Shown here: positions 1 through 5,950 of the stretch, in pieces
Layout: every line of letters starts with the position of its first letter
Position numbering within the stretch: position 1 is the first letter of the stretch
From: Thiotrichaceae bacterium
Lineage (GTDB): Bacteria > Pseudomonadota > Gammaproteobacteria > Thiotrichales > Thiotrichaceae
Assembly (NCBI GenBank): GCA_027008885.1
Contig: JALVDQ010000210.1
Location: forward strand, 1 to 11,266
Direction: 5' to 3'
DNA: 11,266 nt
Notes under the pieces: generated by a model
Databases searched by the model: none
Seen by the model: only the letters and a program-made list of their open reading frames with translations
Told to the model about the DNA's origin: nothing
Made by a program: the position numbers and the translations under genes

Positions 1-395
1 GCCGTGCCAATTTCAAGCTTGATGCGGTTATGCTTCCAGTACAGCGCCAGGGGAACTATGGTGTAGCCCTTGCGTTCAACAGATGCAATAAGTTTTACAA
101 TTTCATAATCATGCAATAACAGCTTGCGAATACGGGTAGGGTTTGGATTCACATGAGTTGAAGCGGATAATAGCGGAGTGATCTGCACCCCGGACATCCA
201 GACTTCCCCGTCTTTTATAAAAATATAGCCCTCTTTTAGCTGGGCGCGCCCTTCCCTGAGACTTTTTACTTCCCAGCCTTCAAGTACCAGACCTGCTTCA
301 TAGGTGTCTTCAATAAAATAGTCATGGCGCGCTACTTTATTTAGAGCAATGGTTTTGCCTCCATGCCCTTTTTTCTTTTTGTTTTTTTTAGCCAT
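1..395 (-). CDS. smpB: SmpB, tmRNA-binding protein (partial, 3' end outside window)
   Basis: SmpB binds tmRNA (ssrA) and delivers it to stalled ribosomes for trans-translation. I translated the minus strand from ATG at 395-393. The reading frame stays open to base 1 and gives 131 residues; the family is usually about 155-160, so the C-terminal tail is missing only because the window ends. Visible family features are the lysine-rich N-terminus ([13 protein letters not shown]), the N(K)[25 protein letters not shown] block with its EVKSLREG motif, and the later [10 protein letters not shown] and [14 protein letters not shown] segments. It is divergent from ratA, as in Escherichia coli. A TATAAT -10 box lies about 39 bp upstream on the minus strand. 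No ssrA gene is visible in the window. Identification is secure. Confidence 0.96.
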   Translation of the reverse strand, partial: MAKKNKKKKGHGGKTIALNKVARHDYFIEDTYEAGLVLEGWEVKSLREGRAQLKEGYIFIKDGEVWMSGVQITPLLSASTHVNPNPTRIRKLLLHDYEIVKLIASVERKGYTIVPLALYWKHNRIKLEIGT

Positions 396-433
396 AAGCC
401 TTAAATTCTCTAAAATAAAATACCAATTGTTTG

Positions 434-439
434 ATTATA
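434..439 (-). promoter_or_regulatory. Candidate -10 box for smpB
   Basis: A perfect TATAAT reads on the minus strand here, 38 bp before the smpB start codon. I find no convincing -35 hexamer at 16-18 bp spacing, so this is a half-supported promoter. Confidence 0.4.
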
Positions 440-441
440 CC

Positions 442-471
442 CTGACAGAATCTTTTTTTCGCTGTTAGAAT
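442..471 (+). promoter_or_regulatory. Probable sigma-70 promoter for ratA-ratB
   Basis: CTGACA (442-447, 5 of 6 to TTGACA) is followed after 18 bp by TAGAAT (466-471, 5 of 6 to TATAAT). The -10 box carries the extended TGn motif (TGT at 463-465). It points at ratA and lies wholly upstream of the inverted-repeat element at 492-650, so transcription from it would carry that element in the 5' leader. The assignment is inferred from consensus only. Confidence 0.55.
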
Positions 472-491
472 ACTGTATCTCTTTAAATTAA

Positions 492-650
492 GAACCTGTC
501 TGGAAATATAAGTCGTAGCGAGGGAAAGCTGATTTGAGCTGGATTTTTTATCAATTTGAGGCGAATAGTTGTTCTATTTAACGAAAATTGAGGAAAAATC
601 CAGCCAAATTCAGCTTTTCCGCAGTAGGCTCACTATTTTCAGACAGGTTC
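492..650. mobile_element. MITE-like palindromic element, 159 bp, copy 1
   Basis: The ends form an inverted repeat: GAACCTGTCTGGAAATA (492-508) against TATTTTCAGACAGGTTC (634-650), one mismatch in 17. The body is also an imperfect palindrome: GGAAAGCTG...GCTGGATTTTT at 523-547 mirrors the segment at 594-620. The element is flanked by the direct repeat TAA (489-491 and 651-653). It contains no gene. A shorter relative lies at 2107-2183, sharing the identical 13-mer AGTCGTAGCGAGG at the same offset (19 bp) from the left end. A non-autonomous element derived from an insertion sequence fits best. The TNA-type flank is what the IS1031 group of the IS5 family produces, but no parent transposase is present in the window, so the family is inference. 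Confidence 0.75.
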
Positions 651-660
651 TAAGAACCCT

Positions 661-1092
661 ATGGCTGAAGTAAACAAAAGCGCATTAGTACCCTATAGTG
701 CTGAACAAATGTATCAACTCGTAGAAAATGTGGATGATTACCACAAGTTTTTACCGTGGTGTAGTGATTCAAAACAGCTTGAACGCAAGGGCAATGTGAT
801 CATTGGAACGGTGACAATCTCGAAAAGCGGAGTCAATAAATCATTTACCACCCGAAATACACTGCATGAAAATAAATTGATTGAAATAGAACTTGTCGAT
901 GGTCCTTTTAAAGAGCTCAATGGCTTCTGGCGTTTCGATGAATTAAAGAAAGATGCCTGCAAGGTTTCGCTGGAGCTGGAATATGAGTTTTCCAGCCGCT
1001 TGTTGAGCCTGGTGGTAGGACCTGTTTTTAATCAGGTCGCCAATACTATGGTAGATTCTTTCGTAAAGCAGGCAAGGGTGATTTATGCGTAA
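661..1092 (+). CDS. ratA: RatA, ribosome-associated START/COQ10-like protein
   Basis: RatA belongs to the polyketide cyclase/START-like COQ10 family. In E. coli it is described as a factor that binds the 50S subunit and blocks 70S formation; other family members bind quinone or lipid. The 143 residues match the usual length. Diagnostic parts are the start KSALVPYSAEQMYQLVENVD, the FLPWCSDSK motif, the central LVDGPFKELNGFWRF block, and the C-terminal VGPVFNQVANTMVDSFVKQA helix. The ATG at 661 puts the typical N-terminus in place. The ribosome-binding site is poor: only AAGAA sits before the start, because the inverted-repeat element ends ten bases upstream. The stop overlaps the ratB start by 8 bp, so the two are translationally linked. 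Identity is secure; the toxin role is from E. coli only. Confidence 0.93.
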   Translation: MAEVNKSALVPYSAEQMYQLVENVDDYHKFLPWCSDSKQLERKGNVIIGTVTISKSGVNKSFTTRNTLHENKLIEIELVDGPFKELNGFWRFDELKKDACKVSLELEYEFSSRLLSLVVGPVFNQVANTMVDSFVKQARVIYA

Positions 1093-1456
1093 TCATAATC
1101 CTTCTGCGTCAAAAAATACTGAAAAACACGCCGAAAAAGATGCCACCAAAGATACTATCAATGTAGAAGTCATCTATGCCCTGCCAACCGAACAGCACTT
1201 GATCACAGTCAAAGTTCCCAATGAAACTGAAATCAGGGATGCTATTTTGCAGTCAAAAATTCTGGAGGAATATCCCGACCTGCAACTGGATAAACTGGAT
1301 GTTGGCATCTTTGGCAAAAAGGCAAGACTGAATCAAAAGGTGCGTGAGCGTGATCGCATTGAGATTTATCGTCCACTGATTGCTGATCCAAAGGAAGTGC
1401 GCAAAAGGCGGGCTGCCGAAGGCAAATTACTGAAAAAAGGCAGGGTAAAAAAATAA
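1085..1456 (+). CDS. ratB: RatB/RnfH family ubiquitin-like protein (UPF0125)
   Basis: A 123-residue RnfH/RatB family protein with a beta-grasp (ubiquitin-like) fold. The family is linked by name to the Rnf electron-transport complex in some species and to RatA in E. coli, but its function is poorly defined. The first ~25 residues are a charged extension (Lys, Glu, Asp, Thr) not part of the core. The core runs from INVEVIYALPTEQHLITVKV through ILEEYPDL, DVGIFGKKARL and the hallmark VRERDRIEIYRPLIADPKE, ending in the usual KxRRxxA basic tail. An AAGGG Shine-Dalgarno lies at 1074-1078. It overlaps ratA at the 5' end and shares TAATG with the next gene at the 3' end. Confidence 0.9.
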   Translation: MRNHNPSASKNTEKHAEKDATKDTINVEVIYALPTEQHLITVKVPNETEIRDAILQSKILEEYPDLQLDKLDVGIFGKKARLNQKVRERDRIEIYRPLIADPKEVRKRRAAEGKLLKKGRVKK

Positions 1457-1698
1457 TGCACGGCATGGTACCACCTGATCCGCAAACCAGTGTGTCACAA
1501 GAACACTTTGCTGTGGTTTATATTCCCGGACGAAGCCGCAAGCGTTTTCCAGCAAGCTGCGTCGAAATTGCAGATAGCAGGGAAAGCGCACTAAAACGGG
1601 CAGAGACTTCCAGCAAGAAATATGCCGCAGTGCTTGTTGGTCCATCAAAATCATCAGAAGGGCAGTATATTTACTACCTCAAGGAATGGCTAAAGTAG
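1456..1698 (+). CDS. Uncharacterised 80-residue protein coupled to ratAB
   Basis: I do not recognise this family. Its ATG overlaps the ratB stop by one base (TAATG), and AGGG at 1442-1445 is a plausible ribosome-binding site, so translation is likely coupled to ratB. A start at the fourth codon (ATG at 1465) is also possible. The protein is basic and has no signal peptide or membrane segment. It shows a short beta-strand-like block (FAVVYIPGRSRKRFP), a central alanine-rich helix (SRESALKRAETSSKKYAAVLVGP) and an end that reads YIYYLKEWLK. It ends 5 bp before the 3' end of bamE, which is convergent. The E. coli ratA-ratB locus has no such gene. Coding status rests on operon fit and protein-like composition. 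Confidence 0.65.
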   Translation: MHGMVPPDPQTSVSQEHFAVVYIPGRSRKRFPASCVEIADSRESALKRAETSSKKYAAVLVGPSKSSEGQYIYYLKEWLK

Positions 1699-1703
1699 CG
1701 CTC

Positions 1704-2000
1704 CTATTTTCGCACCTCAACCAGTCTGTCGTCTTGAAAAAATAAGGTAATTCCCTGTTTTTTAGGTGTTTCACTACGACCCTTTTGCGTAAAGTAAATG
1801 TAATCCCAACGATCTCTATGGAAATTATCCTGCAACAAAGGCGTACCCAGCAGGGAACTCACTTCTGCCTTGCTCATGCCTTTTGTTAATTGTGCAACCA
1901 CTTCATTTGTTAGCGCATTACCCTGCTGAATATCCATTTTATAGGTCGAGCAGTTGCTTAATAATAAAGCCAAAATAGTGATGTTTATAAATTTTTTCAT
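1704..2000 (-). CDS. bamE: BamE, outer-membrane assembly lipoprotein
   Basis: BamE (formerly SmpA) is a small lipoprotein of the BAM complex that inserts beta-barrel proteins into the outer membrane. The 98-residue product has a short signal peptide with a lipobox LLSNC, so Cys17 should be lipidated; Asn at -1 is a little unusual. The mature part shows the family signature YKMDIQQGN directly after the cysteine, then LTKGMSKAEVSSLLGTPLL, the FHRDRWDYIYF block and a C-terminal LTLFF-like strand (ITLFFQDDRLVEV). It runs against ratA-ratB, as in E. coli. Its upstream region carries the second inverted-repeat element. Confidence 0.95.
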   Translation of the reverse strand: MKKFINITILALLLSNCSTYKMDIQQGNALTNEVVAQLTKGMSKAEVSSLLGTPLLQDNFHRDRWDYIYFTQKGRSETPKKQGITLFFQDDRLVEVRK

Positions 2001-2106
2001 AATATCTTGTCTACTGAAGTGTTGAGTGATTATTTTACAGCATTGCCCTGTTTACTACAGTTGTTTTTCAGTACTACTGGTTTAAAAAATAAGTTAGCAG
2101 GTTTTA

Positions 2107-2183
2107 GAGTCTGCCTGAAAACATGAGTCGTAGCGAGGAGAAGCGGGTCAAACTCAGCTTTTTTCGCATTTCCAAACAGATTC
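2107..2183. mobile_element. MITE-like element, 77 bp, copy 2 (internally deleted)
   Basis: Ends GAGTCTGCCTGAAAA (2107-2121) and TTCCAAACAGATTC (2170-2183) form an imperfect inverted repeat that resembles copy 1 at 492-650. The 13-mer AGTCGTAGCGAGG recurs at 2126-2138, 19 bp from the left end as in copy 1, and TCAGCTTTT recurs near the right end (2154-2162). The middle of copy 1 is missing. The flanks are direct repeats of TTA (2104-2106 and 2184-2186). The 306 bases between bamE and rpsU (2001-2306) otherwise hold only control sequence. Confidence 0.65.
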
Positions 2184-2235
2184 TTATACCGACAACAAAA
2201 AATAGTAAAAATTGCAGTAATATGTAAATTGGATT

Positions 2236-2263
2236 TTGCTTTTCTGCTTGACGGGCGTATAAT
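2236..2263 (+). promoter_or_regulatory. Probable promoter of rpsU
   Basis: A perfect TATAAT lies at 2258-2263, about 43 bp before the rpsU start. TTGCTT at 2236-2241 (3 of 6) with a 16-bp spacer is the best -35 candidate. A better-looking TTGACG at 2248-2253 is only 4 bp from the -10 box and cannot serve as its -35. The -10 box is convincing, the -35 is not. Confidence 0.5.
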
Positions 2264-2306
2264 GTGGCGTTCATTTTTAATCAGAATTAATAGCAGAGCA
2301 GAAAAT

Positions 2307-2522
2307 ATGCCAAGTGTTAAAGTAAGAGATAACGAGCCTTTTGAGATTGCCTTACGTCGTTTCAAGCGTACCTGTGAAAAAGCAGGTGTTGTTGCCGAAG
2401 TGCGTGCACGCGAGTTTTATGAAAAACCAACGTCGGTTCGTAAAAGACAGAAGCAAGCAGCTATTAAACGCAATATTAAAAACTTGAAGCGTGAACTGAA
2501 CCGGCGCGTAAGACTGTACTGA
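2307..2522 (+). CDS. rpsU: 30S ribosomal protein S21
   Basis: S21 (bS21) is the small basic 30S protein near the anti-Shine-Dalgarno end of 16S rRNA, needed for efficient initiation. The start is ATG at 2307, not the in-frame ATG at 2229: from 2307 the protein is [20 protein letters not shown] and onward, 71 residues, exactly the family length, and the upstream ATG would lie before the -10 box. Family marks are [11 protein letters not shown], the [13 protein letters not shown] block and the Arg/Lys-rich tail ending RRVRLY. A GCAGAGCAG stretch precedes the start, a weak ribosome-binding site. yqeY follows after 57 bp, as often seen in gammaproteobacteria. Confidence 0.97.
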   Translation: MPSVKVRDNEPFEIALRRFKRTCEKAGVVAEVRAREFYEKPTSVRKRQKQAAIKRNIKNLKRELNRRVRLY

Positions 2523-2579
2523 TTTCAGGCGGTTTTATTCATTTTATTCGTTACAAACCATTAGATTCAGATATCTGCC

Positions 2580-3032
2580 ATGTCTACATTGAAACAACGC
2601 ATTATTGACGATATGAAGTCAGCAATGCGTGCTAAAGAGAAAGAACGTCTAATGACCATCCGCACAATTCTTGCTGCAATCAAGCAACAAGAGGTTGATA
2701 CGCGGAAGGAACTTGATGATACTGACGTTCTGGCTATTCTCGACAAGCAAAGCAAGCAGCGTCGTGAATCAATCAGTCAATACTCCAGTGCGGGTCGTGA
2801 TGATCTGGTAGCACAGGAAGAACTTGAATTGGGCTTTATTCAGGAATATCTTCCGGAAGCATTGAATGATGATGAGATACAGTCACTCATAAATGAGGCG
2901 ATTGAGGCTACTCAGGCGAGTAGCATGAAAGATATGGGCAAAGTCATGGCTTATATCAAACCCAAAGCTCAAGGACGTGCTGATATGGGCGAAATCAGCA
3001 CCCAGATCAAAGCCGCTTTGACAAGTTCCTGA
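2580..3032 (+). CDS. yqeY: YqeY/GatB-related protein
   Basis: A 150-residue stand-alone YqeY protein, related to the tail domain of GatB/GatE amidotransferase subunits, which contacts tRNA. The cellular role of free YqeY is not established. The sequence is typical: LKQRIIDDMKSAMRAKEKER at the start, LTIRTILAAIKQ-like helix, then KQRRESISQY, and a second domain with LGFIQEYLPEAL and MGKVMAYIKPKAQGRADMG. The start is ATG at 2580. No Shine-Dalgarno is evident; the region just upstream is instead a perfect 10-bp palindrome, CAGATATCTG (2568-2577). It probably shares the rpsU transcript. In many relatives dnaG and rpoD follow this gene, but here hemE does. Confidence 0.92.
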   Translation: MSTLKQRIIDDMKSAMRAKEKERLMTIRTILAAIKQQEVDTRKELDDTDVLAILDKQSKQRRESISQYSSAGRDDLVAQEELELGFIQEYLPEALNDDEIQSLINEAIEATQASSMKDMGKVMAYIKPKAQGRADMGEISTQIKAALTSS

Positions 3033-3057
3033 ATCCGTATTACCTCAGGATTCAGGA
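3027..3057 (+). terminator. Hairpin at the end of yqeY, possible terminator
   Basis: A perfect 10-bp stem, TCCTGAATCC (3027-3036) with GGATTCAGGA (3048-3057), has an 11-base loop and includes the yqeY stop codon. No T-run follows directly; the nearest (CCCCTTTTTT) is about 20 bp downstream. It could stabilise the 3' end or act as a weak terminator. Confidence 0.45.
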
Positions 3058-3095
3058 GCTTAACCCAACTAAAATCCCCTTTTTTAGTGAAGTAA

Positions 3096-3178
3096 GCATG
3101 GCTTTGCATCTCAACATGATCTTGTTGTGGCTATGCCAACTAACCTGCGCGGCATACGCAACAACAATGCAAGCATGT
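3096..3178. repeat. Long imperfect inverted repeat upstream of hemE
   Basis: Outer arms GCATGGCTTTGCAT (3096-3109) and ATGCAAGCATGT (3167-3178), middle arms around TTGTTG (3122-3127) and CAACAA (3162-3167), and inner arms TATGCC (3132-3137) and GGCATA (3151-3156) are complementary, with one large left-side bulge and a 13-base loop (3138-3150). It could be a structured RNA element, a degenerate mobile palindrome or part of the yqeY 3' end. I see no open reading frame in it. Confidence 0.45.
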
Positions 3179-3184
3179 GACTAT

Positions 3185-3211
3185 TAGTCGCTATTATAGT
3201 CGCTATATAAT
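3185..3211 (+). promoter_or_regulatory. hemE promoter region with two 10-bp direct repeats
   Basis: A perfect TATAAT -10 box lies at 3206-3211, 21 bp before the hemE ATG. Just upstream TAGTCGCTAT occurs twice (3185-3194 and 3197-3206), with a 12-bp period. The repeats cover the space between the expected -35 and the -10. There is no good -35 hexamer. This arrangement is compatible with an activator site, but no regulator can be named. Confidence 0.4.
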
Positions 3212-3232
3212 AATATTTCAGGGTTTCCATAT

Positions 3233-4297
3233 ATGTCCTCTTCCGAGCTTAAGAACGACCGTTTTTTGCGTGCTTTACTAAAGCAGCCAGTCGATACCAC
3301 TCCCGTCTGGATTATGCGCCAGGCTGGACGTTATCTGCCAGAATATCGTGAGACACGAGCCAGGGCAGGAAGCTTTATGGATTTGTGCGAAAATCCTGAT
3401 TTAGCCTGCGAAGTAACCCTGCAACCGCTGGAGCGTTATGATCTGGATGCTGCCATCCTGTTTTCTGATATATTAACCATTCCTGATGCAATGGGTTTAG
3501 GGCTTTATTTCTCGGAAGGCGAAGGACCCAAGTTCAAGACTCCAGTGCGTGATATAGGTGCAATCAGAAATTTGCCCACACCCGATCCGGAACAGGAACT
3601 TCGTTATGTGATGGATGCCGTGCGTGTAATACGCCGTGAACTCAATGGACGAGTTCCCCTGATTGGCTTTTCTGGAAGCCCCTGGACACTTGCAACCTAT
3701 ATGGTAGAAGGCGGCACCACCAAGGACTTCGGCAAAATAAAAGGCATGATGTATGATGCGCCCGCAGCATTGCAGCTGTTACTGGAAAAACTCGCTGACA
3801 GCGTGAGCAGCTACCTTAATGCCCAAATCGCTGCTGGCGCACAGGCTGTGATGGTATTTGATACCTGGGGCGGCGTACTTTCGCCTGAAAAATATCAGGA
3901 GTTCTCACTTGCCTATATGCAGCGCATTGTTTCAGGCTTAACACGTCACTCGGAGGGTCGTCAGGTTCCTGTCACCCTGTTTACCAAAGGTGGAGGTCAG
4001 TGGCTGGAACTAATGGCTGAAACTGGCTGTGACGCACTTGGACTTGACTGGACGCAAGATATTGCAGATGCGCGTCAACGCGTCGGCAACAAGGTAGCTC
4101 TACAGGGAAATATGGATCCCTGCGTGCTTTACGCCTCACCTGAAATCATCCGCGAGGAAGTGAAAAAAGTGCTGCATGGATACGGTAAGGGGACAGGGCA
4201 TGTCTTTAATCTGGGGCACGGCATTCATCAGCATATCAACCCGGATAATGTCAGCGTACTGGTAGATGCTGTGCATGACTATTCCTCCAAGGCATAA
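3233..4297 (+). CDS. hemE: Uroporphyrinogen decarboxylase
   Basis: HemE removes four carboxyl groups from uroporphyrinogen III to give coproporphyrinogen III in haem biosynthesis, in the cytoplasm. The 354 residues match the family length. The N-terminal signature [16 protein letters not shown] is at residues 24-39, with the two arginines that bind the substrate. Asp79 in LFSDI corresponds to the key active-site aspartate, and Tyr155 lies in the second signature [17 protein letters not shown] (144-160). The C-terminal part holds FDTWGG, LQGNMDP and [14 protein letters not shown] at 3219-3223 is a suitable ribosome-binding site. It appears to be its own transcription unit and converges on hipA, 9 bp away. 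No other haem gene is nearby. Confidence 0.97.
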   Translation: MSSSELKNDRFLRALLKQPVDTTPVWIMRQAGRYLPEYRETRARAGSFMDLCENPDLACEVTLQPLERYDLDAAILFSDILTIPDAMGLGLYFSEGEGPKFKTPVRDIGAIRNLPTPDPEQELRYVMDAVRVIRRELNGRVPLIGFSGSPWTLATYMVEGGTTKDFGKIKGMMYDAPAALQLLLEKLADSVSSYLNAQIAAGAQAVMVFDTWGGVLSPEKYQEFSLAYMQRIVSGLTRHSEGRQVPVTLFTKGGGQWLELMAETGCDALGLDWTQDIADARQRVGNKVALQGNMDPCVLYASPEIIREEVKKVLHGYGKGTGHVFNLGHGIHQHINPDNVSVLVDAVHDYSSKA

Positions 4298-4308
4298 TTG
4301 GCATAATT
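4291..4308. repeat. Tandem 9-bp repeat at the hemE/hipA junction
   Basis: GGCATAATT occurs twice head to tail (4291-4299 and 4300-4308). The first copy holds the hemE stop codon and the second supplies two of the three bases of the hipA stop on the other strand. No terminator hairpin lies between these convergent genes. Confidence 0.7.
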
Positions 4309-5599
4309 ACAAAAGCCCCTTGTTCTGCTGATAAACTTTATCCAGTTGTTTAGAAATCATTTTAATAATAGCTGGCTTTACATCCAGTTCTGTTGCAATT
4401 TCTTCCCAATGGGACAAGGCATCCAGTACTTTAATAATTTCATCCTGTGCTTTTTTCCAGTTGGAAAAATTGGCTTGTGCCGCCAGTTTTTGCATTGCTT
4501 TTAATGCAGGTTGCGAGCCGTATCCTGCATAGGACATCATGTGTTGATGATATGGATTGGGACTAAAGGTAACATCATAAAATGGAGAAGGTTGCCATTG
4601 CCCGCTATCATCCATTAAAAAAGACCAGTTTTTGGTGTGGTCATCCTGATTACTGGCGAACAGGTTGAAGACAGCACGGGTGAATTGTTGTTGTCCTGCT
4701 GCTGGGCTATTACACAGTAGCTGACTGGCTTTGATATTGTCTTCATAATCCAGCGAGGGCTGTCTGAAGTCGGCATCAAGCAATGCACACAAGCTTTGAC
4801 TGTGATAGCGCCCACCACTCGGACTACAGTCAAAGCGTTTCATGGCAAGCCATGCCCTGGCTCTGTTTTGTTTTGATGCTTTTTCTTTATTTGGCGTAAA
4901 CAACTGCCACTCAGGCACTTTAATGCCTGCCATTTTTGCCATGTTTAAATAGGCTGCCTCACAAAGACCTTCATCATGTCCCAACAATAAGTTTTCTGAA
5001 GTAAATTTTATCAGCCAGGGTTCAAGCCCTTCTTGTGCCAGTGTTGAGACTTTGTGCTTTGATCGTGGATCAATATAAATAAGTGCTTTGGGTCTTGCTC
5101 CTCCAGAACTGCCTGCATTTGCCAATGCGGTTAACACCAAATCTGCATCACCATCAAATAGCTGTGTCGCCTGTTTGCCTAGCTCGCTTAGATCAATGCG
5201 TGCTTTTTCTGTTTGCTTCCAGCTAATAACAGGTCGATAGGATAAAGCACCAATGCCTGTATCACCCACATAGGCGAGTCTATCCATGGCAGTTATTTGT
5301 AGAGGCTGAATATCCTGTTGGCGAAAGATTCTATCCATTAGTAACAAGCCCCAGCCATCAGGAAGCGAGTCGGAAAACAGACCGTGAAGCCCCATATGTG
5401 GATATTTGGGTGCTTCTATCAAGCTACTGTTAAAGGCTAAAGTAAATGGTGAAAGGTTATGATAACGGGCAAGATAGTCATCGCTGTATTGAAAATATAC
5501 ACCTTGACTACCTTGAGCTAGCTGACCAACAAATATCTCGCTTGCATCGCTCAAGTGGCGAAATACATCCAGTTTTTTTATGGGCGAAAAGGTACTCAC
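4307..5599 (-). CDS. hipA: HipA family toxin (serine/threonine kinase)
   Basis: HipA toxins are protein kinases; E. coli HipA phosphorylates glutamyl-tRNA synthetase and causes growth arrest and persistence. The 430 residues are close to E. coli HipA (440). An N-terminal domain (about 1-125) includes FSDSLPDGWG (75-84). The nucleotide-binding Gly-rich loop GSSGGARPKA is at 163-172, whose serines are candidates for autophosphorylation. The likely ATP lysine is in WLIKF (Lys198). The catalytic motif NQDDHTKN is at 317-324 (Asp319 by comparison with E. coli Asp309), and FYDV at 340-343 supplies the metal-binding Asp342. All key residues are kept, so the kinase looks active. The start is GTG at 5599, overlapping the hipB stop (GTGA), a sign of translational coupling. 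The actual target cannot be told from sequence. Confidence 0.92.
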   Translation of the reverse strand: MSTFSPIKKLDVFRHLSDASEIFVGQLAQGSQGVYFQYSDDYLARYHNLSPFTLAFNSSLIEAPKYPHMGLHGLFSDSLPDGWGLLLMDRIFRQQDIQPLQITAMDRLAYVGDTGIGALSYRPVISWKQTEKARIDLSELGKQATQLFDGDADLVLTALANAGSSGGARPKALIYIDPRSKHKVSTLAQEGLEPWLIKFTSENLLLGHDEGLCEAAYLNMAKMAGIKVPEWQLFTPNKEKASKQNRARAWLAMKRFDCSPSGGRYHSQSLCALLDADFRQPSLDYEDNIKASQLLCNSPAAGQQQFTRAVFNLFASNQDDHTKNWSFLMDDSGQWQPSPFYDVTFSPNPYHQHMMSYAGYGSQPALKAMQKLAAQANFSNWKKAQDEIIKVLDALSHWEEIATELDVKPAIIKMISKQLDKVYQQNKGLL

Positions 5600-5871
5600 C
5601 CCTTTAATACCTCATCAATTGAACCCGGCGGTGCTGTATCTTGTTTACTTAAATCAGCGAGTTTTTGTAGCGAATCAACACATTGCCACAATAAAATAAA
5701 CTGGCGTAACGATATTTGCGCAGTGGTTTCAAATTTTTTGATGGTTGATGCAGGTACAGTGCTTTTATCCGCCAATGCTTGTCGTGACAGTTTTAATTGT
5801 TTGCGTTTTTTTCGTAGCGTTTGCGCAAGCTGTTGTTGCACGTCATTGGCACTTATTAAAGAAAGTTGCAT
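5596..5871 (-). CDS. hipB: HipB-like antitoxin, XRE-type HTH regulator
   Basis: This is the DNA-binding antitoxin partner of HipA. From ATG at 5871 it has 91 residues, close to E. coli HipB (88). The frame is open further up to an ATG at 5943, but the -10 box and the operator-like palindromes fall within that stretch, so the shorter form is preferred. A helix-turn-helix of the XRE/Cro type spans about residues 15-50, with LRKKRKQLKLSRQALADKS followed by VPASTIKKFE, the recognition-helix region. The C-terminal tail is short (APPGSIDEVLKG). It overlaps hipA by 4 bp. HipB proteins repress their own operon, and the two palindromes just upstream support this here. Confidence 0.88.
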   Translation of the reverse strand: MQLSLISANDVQQQLAQTLRKKRKQLKLSRQALADKSTVPASTIKKFETTAQISLRQFILLWQCVDSLQKLADLSKQDTAPPGSIDEVLKG

Positions 5872-5895
5872 TGCTATTGTTTCTGTATTTAAGTG

Positions 5896-5909
5896 GATAC
5901 TATTGTATC
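5896..5909. promoter_or_regulatory. Putative HipB operator, site 1
   Basis: GATAC-TATT-GTATC is a perfect palindrome apart from its 4-base centre. It covers the proposed -10 box of hipBA. The longer string TGGATACTATTGT (5894-5906) recurs as an exact inverted copy at 5940-5952. The E. coli HipB operator also contains TATCC/GGATA half-sites, though in a different arrangement. Confidence 0.6.
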
Positions 5910-5931
5910 TTTTTTTCGCTAAAAAAGCCAA
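5902..5931 (-). promoter_or_regulatory. Probable hipBA promoter
   Basis: On the minus strand TTGGCT (5931-5926, 4 of 6) is followed after 18 bp by TACAAT (5907-5902, 5 of 6). Transcription would begin near 5895, giving a leader of about 24 bases before hipB. The -10 box lies inside operator site 1 and site 2 lies just upstream of the -35, so a bound repressor could block the promoter. Confidence 0.5.
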
Positions 5932-5936
5932 ATAAA

Positions 5937-5950
5937 GACACAATAGTATC
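5937..5950. promoter_or_regulatory. Putative HipB operator, site 2
   Basis: GACAC-AATA-GTATC differs from site 1 (in reverse) by one base. The centres of the two sites are 41 bp apart, close to four helical turns, so two repressor dimers could sit on the same face of the DNA. Confidence 0.58.

Noticed and set aside
2229-2306. Upstream start for S21 giving 97 residues
   Set aside because: S21 is 71 residues in relatives and begins at MPSVKVRDN; the extra stretch overlaps the TATAAT box.
5872-5943. N-terminal extension of HipB starting at ATG 5943
   Set aside because: The extension would cover the -10 box and operator-like palindromes, is unlike known HipB N-termini, and the shorter form has the normal length.
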